Of a stretch of DNA of 64,000 nucleotides, positions 32,934-45,129 are shown in pieces (position 1 is the stretch's first letter; every line of letters starts with the position of its first letter). Location of the stretch: NCBI GenBank assembly GCA_026874595.1, contig CM049319.1, positions 54,574,917-54,638,916 on the forward strand. Direction: 5' to 3'. Position numbers and translations under genes: made by a program. This DNA comes from Sipunculus nudus. Taxonomy: Eukaryota > Annelida > Sipuncula > Golfingiida > Sipunculidae. A model generated the notes under the pieces. It searched no databases. It had not been told where the DNA came from and saw nothing but the letters and a program-made list of their open reading frames with translations.

Positions 32934-35408
32934 TATCGCAGGTCATGTGACAAGCACTGGCAGAAAATCAAAGCACAATGAAGCCATATCGAAAGCGAGG
33001 ATGAGAGAGGAGTGGAAAAACCTAAAGGGGTTGATATTGTCTTTATAATTTGTGTTAAATGAGTAAATAGTGTGAGATGCCCGACGCGTACTCATTTTGT
33101 ACTCATTTGAGTACCTACAACACGGTGGTACTAATTTAACGTACCTGAAACGTTTGTGGAATTGTATATGGTACTCAACAAAGCATAGCCTTTTTCAGGC
33201 ACTTTGTACTAGAATAGTACTTATTTATGGACATATATACATCTTGTGGCACATAACTAGTTTTTGGCACCTTGCCTGACTTATGAATGGTACATCTTTG
33301 CTTTTTTATATGGTACTTAGCGGTACCTTATATGATATTTCGGCCATTATTGTGCCCAGAGATTTTTTTCATGATTCATGGGGTATATTTAACATTATTC
33401 ATTGTAAAATGTTTGAATATGTGATTAAACCTGTGATTTTCTGTTTAGCTGTTCAAGTGAAGAGCAGACTATTTAACTGAGATTTGTCAGTTAAAGCAGG
33501 ATATTGCTCTTAGTGAATAATATTACACATTCAGACAGAGCATGGATGTAATTCCTACCAATTAAGAAGTAGGGATGTAATCTATTGAGTGATTATAGAG
33601 TGAGATTTTGACAACTTTGAGCAGCAATTTTGGCGTTTACCTACTGTGGGCTATGTCAGTTAGGGAAAGGTGACATTCTAGAGATTCACGCAGAGCACGT
33701 TTTAGGAATGCTCCGAAAATTTTTTTTTATAAACCTTGTCCATTTAGAGCAGCATGTTGCTAAATCATTCATATTGGGACAAGTTTTGTAAACGCAGCAG
33801 AATTATGTTCTATATTTTGTAGTATATTGAAATTATGTTGTAATTTTGTGTATTATTTCAGCCCCAATGGGTGTTTTCAACATATAGAGCATCTTAAAGC
33901 AGCTCTGTAGCGTAACTATTTAAGTTATTTTGTTAGTTATATGTTTAATGTTTACTGCAAAATGCATCCATATTGCAGATTGAATATTCAAATCGTCTCT
34001 TTTCGCGCACATGCGCAGAAACGTACAGGTTAACCATTTTCGGGTCAGCGAGTGCTTTATTCTCGTTTGTTTCCACTTAAAGCTACCGATGCCAGGGTCA
34101 ACAAGAACGTGTATACTGGCTACATGTAACATCCGAGCTCAAATAGATTTTTAGTTTCAGTGAACTTTGACCTCGACCAGAAAACGTGCGCCCACCAGGC
34201 GGCGCCATTGTGATGATAAGGATCTTCAAAATTTGATTAACATTTCTCGCTGCGGTGTTTGTGCGATTCATTAAAATATTTTTATGTTTTTTCTGTGTCT
34301 TGTTTCAAAACATTTTGTCAGTAAGAACAGGAAGAACTAAAATAACTTCATATACCACATATATTAAATATACATGAGGTTTAAATCCTTAAAATATTGT
34401 AGTGTCTGCCAGTGTTTCGTTCTTAAACCGTTTGATTACTCCTGTGCTAATGTGGAAATAAAATTACAAGGTATACTAAATATACGTTAATTTTTTTTTT
34501 CATTTAAATATCATTACATCTCCCAATTTTCGTTTTAAATCAGTTTGCTTTCTATTTTTCTCAAGTGAAAATAAGCCCTGCACCGGGAGCGATCATTGGC
34601 GTAAAACATTAACGAAGCTTGCACGCCACCTGGTAGCCGTACCGCACAATTTCACACATCAAGATTTTTTTTCAAGCTTCCAACAGTTCTTTCTTGTGTA
34701 TCTTCTTTCTTGCTTCTGTACCTTGGATTGATTGTCAGTAAATTAATACTTTTGCATGATTTCTTAAAATGTGAATTAAAATAGCAGTACATGTTCTCAG
34801 AATGAAAAATTATGCCAACTGTGGGCTCCCATATGATGAACAAGAGACAGCCATATTTACATATATGTACATATACTTCCCTACTTATATTCAAAATGAA
34901 TATAGAGAAAGCTGATGATTCGCTAACATCATGTTTACTCTTATTTTAAGTTATTTCTAATTTTCCTTCCAGGGTTTATTACTTTGCGGTTCGTTTGCGC
35001 CTTATAAATTGCAAATAATAACTAGGTAATTTTTAATTTACAATAAATTACAAGACAGAAAACATCCTATAAAACCTATTTAAATAAACAAGGTGATGTC
35101 TGAGAAATCTTTTGTTTTTTCAGCTCACCAGTTAGCGATAGCCGTCCGTCGTCTATCCGTCAGTCTGTTAACAGCTTTTCTCAGCGCTGGCTCAAATTTT
35201 CACAATATGTTGTGCACAAGTGTATATTGGGTCAAGGGCGCTGTAAACCAAATTTGGTGGCACCACCTTCATTAAAACTACATTGGAAATGGTGCCTGTT
35301 TGAGTAATTTAGACAAACGATGATAAAAATAAAATAAATAAAGGGACGTGCATCATGACCACACTGATCTCTGTCAGCATTAATTTTTTTCAATTGACTA
35401 AACCAGTT
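32934..35408. other. SCUBE 3' UTR and intergenic sequence
   Basis: The UTR starts at 32934 but no convincing polyadenylation site can be chosen; AATAAA occurs at about 34457. About 34560-34720 is a diverged copy of 38195-38360: GCACCGG..CGATCA.TGGCG, CACGCCACC and TCAAGCTTCC recur in order. No gene seen. Confidence 0.45.
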
Positions 35409-36635
35409 TTTAGCTGAGCTGACTTAATCATGCTTAGCTATAGCGATGGGTCTTTGTCCATCGTCCTTCGTTAAATCGTTAACCTAGAGTCTTCTAATTG
35501 AAGATCAAGGGGGGTCTTGACAACATCTTATAGGAAACAAAAAATCCAATTTCATACAGCTAAACATGCTATGAGCACCATGAAAGTCGGACTATTCTAA
35601 TGTTTGAAGAAATGCATATTTCCCTCAAATTTGATTCATCGATTGTTCCAATCAATATTGCAGATGATTTCGAAAATTAATTACCTTGACCTTAAATTTT
35701 AAGGACTTATCTTCAGGAATGTAGGCTTTCTTTTGCGCATAAAAACTTTTAAAATACTGCATATTCTCAAATTTTTGTGTTTAATGCACAAATTGATTTA
35801 ACAAAGTTCTCATATGAGTTCGAAATATGGTAAACTTGACCAGGATTATAAAGGTTTAATCTTTCGAATTATATTTCTTCCTCAAAAGGATTTCTTGTGA
35901 ATGTAATAAATTTGGAAGTATCGCATTTTCCCTCATATTTGACACCCAAAAAAAATTTTTCTAGAAGTTCTCATATGAGTTAAAACACTTGTGAACCTGA
36001 CCTTTAAGGTCAACTGCGGAATTTTTGGATCATTGTGACCCACTTAACATCGGAAGTATTGATGATTTTCCCATCAAACTGACAAACAAGTTTCCACAAG
36101 TTTTACAATATTTTGTATTCATATTGAAATGAACAAATGTTTAAATCAAAGGGCTTTGAAAACTTGTGACCTTGGCCTTAATCTTCAAAGTCATCTCAGC
36201 TGAATTATGTTTGGTCAATGCATTTTTGTGATGCAATACCTTTGGAAGTATTGCGTATTTCACACAAAAGTCGGCCCGCCATGTTCTCGGAGGAGTTTGA
36301 AAAACTTTGGACCTTTCTCGTATTGACTCTTGTACCACCTGTGTCAAGATTGTAATGATTCATTCTTCACATATGCGTGACCAGTAACTTAAGGAAGGAC
36401 GCTGTCGACTTTAGGGTATGCAGGTCGAAGGTAAAGATTACATCTGAAATAAATCTCAATTCGTTTTTGAGATGATAAAATTCCTCTTGTGAATGTTAGC
36501 CTTAATGTCATGCAAGTTAATTAATATCATAAGAAATAATGTATACACCTGTTGATTTTCTATTTTGTGACTCTCGACTTCGTAATAAATTTGTGTTATG
36601 TATACCAGTTTGCACCATCATGCAACACTGGGCTT

Positions 36636-36711
36636 AAAGCATCGATCACAACCCGCTGCGGTCACCGCACACCGTAGAGTACCGCACGGTTTTTGGGACC
36701 GCAGAAATTCT
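36636..36711 (+). repeat. Diverged duplicate of the MITE's left end
   Basis: It repeats the first ~78 bp of the adjacent MITE in direct orientation: GATCACAACCCGCTGCGG versus GGTCACAACCCGCTGCGG, then CACGGTTTTTGGGACCGCAG versus TTCGGTTTTTGAAACCGCAG. Either two insertions in tandem or a terminal duplication. Confidence 0.6.
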
Positions 36712-36713
36712 TA

Positions 36714-37201
36714 AGCCTCGGTCACAACCCGCTGCGGCCATCGCATACCGTATATCACCGTTCGGTTTTTGAAACCGCAGGAATACTTATGCGGCCGACG
36801 TGCGGGAACGGAACGGTTCTTCCTCATTCTCACGGCCTTCGCACGGTAAAGTAAGCTAACCCTGCGGACGCCGCAAGCTAACCTTGCGGAAGCCGCAAAG
36901 ACCCCTTACGTCAGCCGCTGGTACGCCGTACGTCTCTCGGGTAGCCGAGTAGGCGTTGAAAATCGCACGGGTATCCTACGACATCGGTACGTCTACTGTA
37001 CGGTGCCCGTACGGAGCCCGCAGGTGGCTGCCTGACGTACGGCCGCCGCATCAACTTAAGCGCTTGCGCTAATGTCAGTTACGGTCGTTGCGGAGACCCT
37101 GCGGTCTTTAAAAAAAAACGCACGGTTGCCGTGCGTCTACCGCACGGAATAGCCCAAAACACTCGCCGTACGGCGACCGTATCCCGCTTGTGACCGAGGC
37201 T
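36714..37201 (+). mobile_element. GC-rich MITE with terminal inverted repeats
   Basis: Left AGCCTCGGTCACAAC and right TTGTGACCGAGGCT are inverted repeats of about 14-15 bp, bordered by TA on both sides (36712-36713, 37202-37203). 488 bp, strikingly GC-rich against its surroundings, and full of CCGTACGG/CCGCACGG words. A TA duplication suggests a Tc1/mariner-type origin. No transposase. Confidence 0.65.
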
Positions 37202-37844
37202 TATAAATTTTATTTCACTAGTATTGTGAATTCATTACCACCAAAGGCGACGATACAGGTTCTCCGTCTTTCATGTAAATAAAATGTTTTAAGCACTTGG
37301 TTGTTACAGGTCTGGGAACTAAGAGAAAGGATAGAATTCATATGCAACACAGACTATATTGCAAACATAAGTTGCTCCTCCCCTGAATATTTAAAGAACT
37401 CTATACAAATCAAACTGAGTATTACCTCTTCTCCGTATGCTTTAACCTTTAACCGTTATAGAGAGCTGAGCGCCGCAACTCATGGGTCCATTGAATAGAA
37501 TAGTTGCAGGCAAGTTAGTGAATTTAGATATTTTATCAGGAATCTAGGTTAAAGTAGAAGGTCAAAGTCACATGTGAATGCTATTCTTATTTTGGGTTTC
37601 AGATGGCAAATTCATGTTTAGAATTTCACGTTACCATTCACTTAAGGAATAACCTTATCAATGATAGTGCCAAACGGTCAAGGTCACAGGTGAAAGTTAC
37701 CTACAGTTATTTGTATAACTGATTAAGTCTTGTTTATGTTTGGGTCAGGAGTTTAAAGGTTACAGGTCAACATTATTCACACTTTGGTTTCCAGGTGATG
37801 ACCCAAATAAGAAGTGATAAGTAAATGGTTACCCATCGCTCCGG

Positions 37845-37847
<3 letters not shown>

Positions 37848-37912
<65 letters not shown>
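37848..37912. repeat. (CA)n(TA)n microsatellite
   Basis: A CA run passes directly into a TA run. Similar composite tracts are at 30718-30757 and, as TA only, 21959-22031 and 30858-30932. Confidence 0.9.
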
Positions 37913-37914
<2 letters not shown>

Positions 37915-38605
37915 CTATATATATTTTAGGGGAAAAGATCAAGATCATATCACCTTATAGTGAACTTTTAAAATCTTGTCAGCCGCCAAGAGATTTTTTT
38001 AAGCGATATGATTTTTGGCATATAATCCCCGACATCCAGAAGTCTTAAAAGGGGCCTATGTACATACCATTTACAGGGGCGTATCCACATTACAGTTAAT
38101 AAATATATGTGAAACAGTGTATTCTCCTTAAGATATTACGGTTTTTTTGTCAATATATTCTTCCAAAACCGTTTGCTTTGTTCTGCATTTAAGTTGAAAA
38201 AAACTTTGCACCGGACGATCAATGGCGAAAAATTTGAACATAGCGCGCACGCCACCCGGCGGCGGTATACCATTCCACTTCACAAAGCAAGATTTTTCAA
38301 GCTTCCCCCAATATTTCTTCCGTGCATCTTCTTTTATAATTCTTTTGCTTGTCTGAGAACTGTTGCGCATGCGCATAATCGGACCTCTGGTCACGATACC
38401 CTGTTATGGTAAAATACCCTATTATTCTTATGTATTGGTTAAATCCTTCTCATTCAGTACATTGCGCAACCTACGGACCATTGACTTGTCTTAAAATTAT
38501 TTTCACAAACTCTGTTAATTGTATCAAGTCTGTTCAGTAAACCTACCCTTAAAGTATGGTTGCTTTAACTGCTTTTTAGTTTTGTCGCCGGCAGGACTTA
38601 AGAGC

Positions 38606-41600
38606 AATTTTCACAACAAGGCCTACAGGCCTAATGCGAACCTGTGCATTGGGAAATACACCAGGTATAATGCGTCAATGCTGGACCATTACTTTTCATG
38701 TATATGAACAATGCAAGTACTAAACATTTTGAATAAGAAACAATTACACAAACATCACTGCTGAAATTCTGGCATGGGTGCACACAACACTAAAAAGATT
38801 GTAGCTGGCACCACCAGTCTTGTATACAACGAAGCTATCAGAGATAAATACATATGCCCAATTTCAGACCGATATATCAAACCCCTCCTGAGAAAAACGC
38901 AGGGACACACACTGTACAAAAGTCATGGTAGGTGGCGACACCTGACTTGTGAGCGAGAAAGCCATCAAAGACACATAGATAGGTCAAAAAATTAGGCCAA
39001 TACATCAAACTTACCTTGAGTCTGATACATGGGGCTGACCAGGTTTAGGTGAGAAAGGCTGTTGCCCCGAGTGAACTGTGACAAATTGTTTGCTCAGGCT
39101 ACTGCACTGAATGAACTCATGACTTGCACCTGGCTAGACTGAGTGAACTTTTGACCTTTACCTGGCTGCACTGAGTGAACTCGACCTGTTGCATAATCTG
39201 ACACAGTTGGCAGTCTGCCAAAGCTATAAATAGAATGCAGCTACTGCACTGAGTAAACTCCTGACCCCTACCTGGCTGCACTTAGTGAACTCTTGACCTG
39301 TTGCCTGATCTGATACAGTTGGCAGTCTGCCAGAGCTATAAATAGATCCAGACTGACCTCTAGCCTGTTGCCAAATCTGAAATAGTAGCCACACCATTGC
39401 ATAAGCGCATGCAGGGGCCCGGCCCTGAGGGGCTTGACACCCATGAAGTGATCACATGGTGCCCATGAGGTGTTCACATGTCACCCATGAGGTGATCACA
39501 TGCCATGTACTTGGCTGCACTGATTCAACTCTTGACCTATATCTGGCTGCACTGAATGAACTCTTGATCTGTTACCAAATCTGAAACAGTTGGCAGTTTC
39601 TCAACCTATTTAAAGATACGGATTCAATCTTGGCCTGTTGGTATATCTGTTCACACATACTGAAAGACTTTGGCTAAATTTTTTTTTTCAAGCCAACATT
39701 ATCATAAATTTTTGATCAAAATATCTAGAATAATAAAAGATGCAGTACTTTCATTGGTAAAGGTCCAATAGTTCTGCCAAAAATCATTCTAGTAAACTTG
39801 AACAAAGGCCACCTAAGAATAATTTTTGTACAATGTTACAGAAGATATAATTGAAATATTGAAATAATAATTTTGTAGAAGAACACTTTTGCCGTCCTCA
39901 GTTTGAAAAAGACATAATAATGGCCATAAGACCAACTTAAGCTTTTCACAACTCAATCAAAAATCAACAAACTCGGTATATTCTGATATGATTGAAAGAA
40001 CCATGTCCTAGAATAATTCTTTTGAAAAATTGAACAATTAAACTTGACAGTTTCATCATTAAGCTGAAAGAGGCTAAAATTATGAGTTTTTTTGCCCATA
40101 AAAAACAAGTCAATGTAGGTGGCACCACAAAATCTGCAACTTCAAATATGAGTCATGTGACCAACATTTGCACAATACCTGGTTATGCTAGCTTCTGTCA
40201 TTTCTGGGAGTACTATGTCAGTATGTTTACTTGGCCAAATGACTGTTCGAATTTGTGTAGCTCCACTAAAATTCATCAAATGCAAACCATTTGAACAAAC
40301 TTGAGAGGGCTTGCCTCTGGGATCATTTATGTAAAATATTGAACAATTTGGCTTGACCGTCTACAAGAAGAAGACTTAAAAGTTTTTCAGCTTTTTCCCT
40401 AAAATCTAAGTAAATGCAGATAGCTAAAAATAAGCTGAATCTCACAAAATTAAATATGTGACAGATTATTGCATTAAATCTGGGAATGGTAGCTCCTGCT
40501 ATTCCTGAGAAATTATGGATTAATGTACAGATGACCAATGACCCCCGTACAAAAAAAGGTCAATTCAGGTGGCGCAACCAATACCTGAATTTCATATATG
40601 ACTCATGTGACCAACACTGGCAAAAAATTTGGTGATGATAGCTCTGGCCGTTTCTGAAACTGTCATTTTAGTATGCTTTTTTGGACAGAAGACTAAGTTC
40701 AACTTCCTGTAACTAAGCCAAAATTCACCAAACTTGAACCATTGGAACAAAATTGAGGGAGATTGTATAAAAGATTATTTCTGTGAAATATTGAACAATT
40801 TGGCTTGAGTGTTTCGGAGGAGAAGATTTTTAAAGTTTTTTTTTTTAGCTTTTTCTCTATAAAATTTAAGAAAATTTTCAGATGGCTAATTATTTGCATT
40901 AAATTTCATGATGCTAGCTTCAATCGTTTTCAAAATAGTATGGGTTAACGTACAGAAGACAAACGCTGCCACACCATCGCATTAGCTCACAGGTTCACTA
41001 AAAATTAATACAGATGCATACTGAATGCAAAATTGTAATACAGATACATCTCACTGATGGCAACATCTTGAATTAATTTCACTATGGATACCAATTATTT
41101 ATAATCCATGTACAGCCGTCTTTATATACCCACAGAGAGTTGTATAAGTGTGATTGTAAACATTGTCTGGTATGAGAAATATCTAAAAATCATAAATCTA
41201 CATTTTTTAAAAGCTTTTAAAAAACATTCTTGTCAATATTAACCATAGATAACCTGAAATCTAAATGTCTAGAGGCATGATGTAACGGATGCTGAAAAAC
41301 TGGTTCCAGGCTAGATGTATCTGCTTCATACAGCTAACATATATGGTAAAATGACTCAAATGAATCTTTATAATTCAGCCAAAATTCATTCTTTGGAACC
41401 ATAAAAGACAATTATTATAAGAATTATTCAGGGGATTATTCTTGTAAAATATTAAACAAATTTGCCTCTGTAGGGTCAGTCAACAAAATTTTTACAGGTT
41501 TATAACTCATACGGTAAGATACAGCAAAATGGCTAAGTTAAGCTTCCCATAACTAAGCCAAAATTCACTGAACCAAAACTATTTGAACAAACTTGAATTA

Positions 41601-42362
41601 TCAATATCTGAGGATAATTAATATGTGAGATTTAAGAATTTGGCCCAGTGGTTTTTGAGGAGAATATCTTTTTAGCCACTGAGCTAAATGGGCTGTTACA
41701 GCATATGACTAAATTCAGCTTCCCATAACTTAGCCAAAAGTCACTGAACTGAGACCATTTGAACAAACTTCAGAAAGAACTACCCTAGGATCATTTCTGT
41801 ACGATATTAAACAATTTGGCCATATGGTTTCAGAGAAAAAGTTTTTTGTAGCCGTCAGTATGATACGGGCACTGATGACCCCCTTACAAAAAAGGCCGAT
41901 GCAGGTGGCGCCACCAATACCTCAATTTCAGATATGTCTCATGTGAACAACATTGGCATAAAATTTGGTGATGATAGCTCCAGCCGTTTCTGAGATTGTA
42001 ATTTTAGTATGTTTTTATGGACAGATGACTAAGTTCAACTTCCTGTAACTCGGCCAAAATTACCGAACTTAAACCATTCGAACAAATTTGAGAAAGATTA
42101 TTCCAGGAATCATTTCTGTGAAATATTGGACAATTTGGCTGAACAGTTTCGGAGAAGAAGATTTTTAAAGCTTTTTTAGCTTTTTCCCTATAAAATCTAA
42201 GAAAATGCAGTTAGCCAAAAAATAAGCAAAATCCGATATAGTTTTTTAGATGCTAATTTTTTGCATAACATTTCGTGATGCTACCTCTTGCCGTTTTCAA
42301 GATAGTATGGGTTAACGTACAGACGACGGACGCCACACCATCGCATAAGCTCACAGGTTCGC
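38606..42362. mobile_element. Composite repeat with GCGAACCTGTG / CACAGGTTCGC ends
   Basis: The left end has the self-complementary hairpin AGGCCTACAGGCCT (38619-38632) then GCGAACCTGTG (38636-38646). The right end has the exact inverse CACAGGTTCGC (42352-42362). A second, variant right end CACAGGTTCAC at about 40988 suggests two elements or a duplication. The interior has related units that start at GGTGGCGCCACC or variants (about 38935, 40110, 40570, 41904) and continue into AAATTTGGTGATGATAGCTC. A 5' head of the same type recurs at 43282-43292 and reverse copies at about 51370-52130. No long open frame. Confidence 0.5.
39090..39600. repeat. Imperfect tandem repeats (TGGCTGCACTGAGTGAACTC units)
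   Basis: The words CTGCACTGAGTGAACTC and CAGTTGGCAGTCTGCCA recur several times in ordered arrays. A subsidiary short repeat CCATGAGGTG.TCACATG lies at about 39437-39505. Part of the composite element above. Confidence 0.6.
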
Positions 42363-43960
42363 AAAAAAATCTAACCCTGAGGCCACAGGCACTCGTTTCC
42401 AGAAATAAAATGGCCTAGAAGCCGTAAACACAACGAGTATGGGCGATATACCCATTATAAAAGAACAAGGTAATGAACTCCACCGCTACGCGGGCAAGAC
42501 AACTTTTTTTCGCAAGTCCGAATTCCGGAGAATTATCCGCTTCACAAGTTTGATTACGCGCCTTTTTGTTGAAAACATCTTTATTTACAAGATTAAACTT
42601 CCAAAAAATTAAAGTTCTCCACACAAACCGCGAATTCCAACACGTATATTCCAGCTGCGACACCGTCATTTGTCATGTATACATTTACTAGATGCGGAAG
42701 TTGGCGTCACCCCGGGCTGAATGGATTTCCCCCTGAGTTTGCGTCTGTGATTGGCTGCATGGTAACAGTCGTTTTCTACATCTCTTTTAGGCGCACTATT
42801 CAAACAGCTGTCAAATTGTCAATGAAGTTGAAAATCGGTGAGCATGTCATGCAAACACAACCAGGACCATAATGTCACTTGATTTGTATACATTAACGTT
42901 TGTTCTATAACCATAACATACATCTAGGCTTTTTATTGCTAGAAACGAGTGCCTGCGCCTGAGGCCAAACAAAATAAAAAAGTTGTTTTCAAGGCACCGC
43001 GCGTAAAGTTTTATTCCCTTGCATCGGAAATACTTCTTTTCATTTTTCGTAGATACATTTTTTAGTTGCAGCCGCTCCGACATTTCTTTCAAGAAAAAAT
43101 AACAATTTTTATCAAATTTCTTTTTGCAATAATGTGTTTTCACCGGTTATACGCTTCTGTTCTTAGCATGGTGTTATCTGTTCATATGAATTCTTAAGTC
43201 GCAAAATGGTAATAAAAAGCCGGGGGGGGGGGGGGGATCGCCCTCCCATACAGGTTTCTAAAAAAGGCCTACAGACCTTGTGCGAACCTGTGCAAAGTTT
43301 TGGAGTATGAATGTTTATTTTTAAATTTAATATTGATCCTCTTATGTCCTCAGTCATTATGATTTCAGCCAAATGGACGTTTCGGACCTGCACGTTTCGG
43401 ACTAGGACATTTTAAAACTAGGATGGATCAGTCAGAATTTTTCGGATCTGTTCTTTTTGACGGGGAGGGATATTAGGACAGATGAACGGACAATTTAGCA
43501 GCATGGTTTCTGAGAAGGACATTTTAAAATGTTTTTTAGCTTTTTCCCTATAAACTCTAAGAACAAGTTATTCTTTTAGCCTTGGTATTGGGTAACACCT
43601 ATTCATGCATCCTGGCAATGTAACCGCTCCACTGGCTCTTACAGACTGTAACTTACCACTTTTTTCTTACAGACTGAAACTTAACCTAGTGGCAAATCTG
43701 AAATGGTTGGCAGTCAGCCAAAGTTATTTATAGATACAGAGTATAACTTGACCTACTGTAAAATCTTGACACATTTGGCAGGTTCTAGACGTCTAGACAC
43801 AACGTCTAGACGTCCAGACTGTATATGGACACCAGGTAGTGCCAGGTCAGTGGCCATGGGGATGTCTCGACTGCACCTGGATGGACTGATTGATCTCTTG
43901 AATGGACATGTTGAAACCTGCCATGCTGCATAATCTGTTTACAAACACTGAAAGCCTTTT
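42363..43960. other. Intergenic; partial copies of neighbouring repeats
   Basis: About 42950-43110 matches the interior of the Harbinger-type MITE (CAGCCGCTCCGACATTTCTT) in diverged form. 43265-43292 is a left end like that at 38619-38646. 43784-43812 is a cluster of TCTAGACG palindromes. G run at about 43221-43234. No gene. Confidence 0.4.
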
Positions 43961-44674
43961 TTTAGCCCAGCTGACTGTTAGTCAACTGAGGTATAGGAAA
44001 GGCGCTTTGTCCGTCGTCCGTCCATTAGCAGGGCACAAATCGTAACTGCTGGTCCTAGAAACTTTCTCAGTGAACATCCAGGGAGGTCAAAAAATCTCAT
44101 TGGAAACCTGAAATAAGGTCACTGCGACCTATATTATCCAAGCTATGGGGCTTGAAAGTACCACCCCCCCCCCCCCCCCCCCCAGAATAATAAAACATTT
44201 GATACAAAACCTCCAGTATCTTGATAATTAATGCATGGATTGTCATGAATCTTTCCTTGAATATTAACCATGACTAGTTTTGTCTGTTCCCGAAAAGTGG
44301 TGGCGCCATCTGTATTTTTGTTATTTTAACGAATATTTGTATCCCCAGACAAAGTCGGGATACTTTGTTTCACGACGGTCCCGCCGCCGCCGCCGCAGAA
44401 AAAAACCTTGTGAGCGGGGTAACTAAAAAAATATTTCACTGATCTTTTTCAAACTTTACATTTGTATAGATATAGGTAAGGGGACGAAGCCTATTTAAAA
44501 TGGGGTCATGACCTATGTTAGGAGAGTGACCTTGACCTTGAATAGGTCCATTTTTGCTGAAAATAACATAAATTCTTAAATATCTCAGGTAAGCTTGCAT
44601 GGAATGGTCCAAAAATCAAGATGACCGAAGATCTTGGATAGCCTTGTGATATACCGGAAACTGGTTGCGCCACC

Positions 44675-44853
44675 TGTTATATTATCAAACAAAACATTTA
44701 AGAACTGATCCCCGATCATAGTGTATATGCGCATGCGCAACTCTCTCTCTTCTCAGTATGTCAGCCTCCTGTGGAGCACGCTCGAGTTCGCTGTATCTGT
44801 TTTAATAAAGTCCTATGTTACGTTCATGACAGTGTCAGTGAAATATTACAACA
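44675..44853 (+). repeat. 5' LTR
   Basis: 179 bp, TG...CA. Contains palindromic GCGCATGCGC, a CT-microsatellite and AATAAA (44804-44809). It differs from the 3' LTR by one substitution and one CT unit. Confidence 0.95.
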
Positions 44854-45129
44854 TGGTGGCAGCGGCGAAGATAGCTGGGGCCAATTGCCAATAGATACGG
44901 ACTATTTTCAAAGCGGACAAGCGCGAGCAGCATTTCACTTACCAGCGGACGGCGGCCGTCAGTGACACCAGCCATTTTCCGCCATTTGCATTTTGCCGAG
45001 TACAGGTCTGTGCGTACAGTGTTTTAAAACCCGTTACGGGGATATCAGTGACTATCTTACATACAAAGTGACATACACAGCAACTAAAAACAGTGTTTAG
45101 TGACTTTATCAGTGTATCAGTGTACAATC
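44854..45129 (+). promoter_or_regulatory. Primer-binding site and leader
   Basis: TGGTGGCAGCGG starts directly at the LTR edge (44854). A tRNA-complementary TGG at this place is the usual primer-binding site. I cannot assign the tRNA. The rest is the untranslated leader before the ATG at 45130. Confidence 0.6.

Larger units (their letters stand above)
35409..37490 (+). mobile_element. Old hairpin element of the AGCTCAGCTGACT family, with a nested MITE
   Basis: 5' head TTAGCTGAGCTGACTTAATC (about 35410). A 3' end like AGAGCTGAGCGCC, CATGGGTCC lies near 37460-37490. Between them are GTGACCTTGACCTT-like units (35660-36200). It is interrupted by the MITE at 36714-37201. Diverged, so the limits are approximate. 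Confidence 0.35.
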
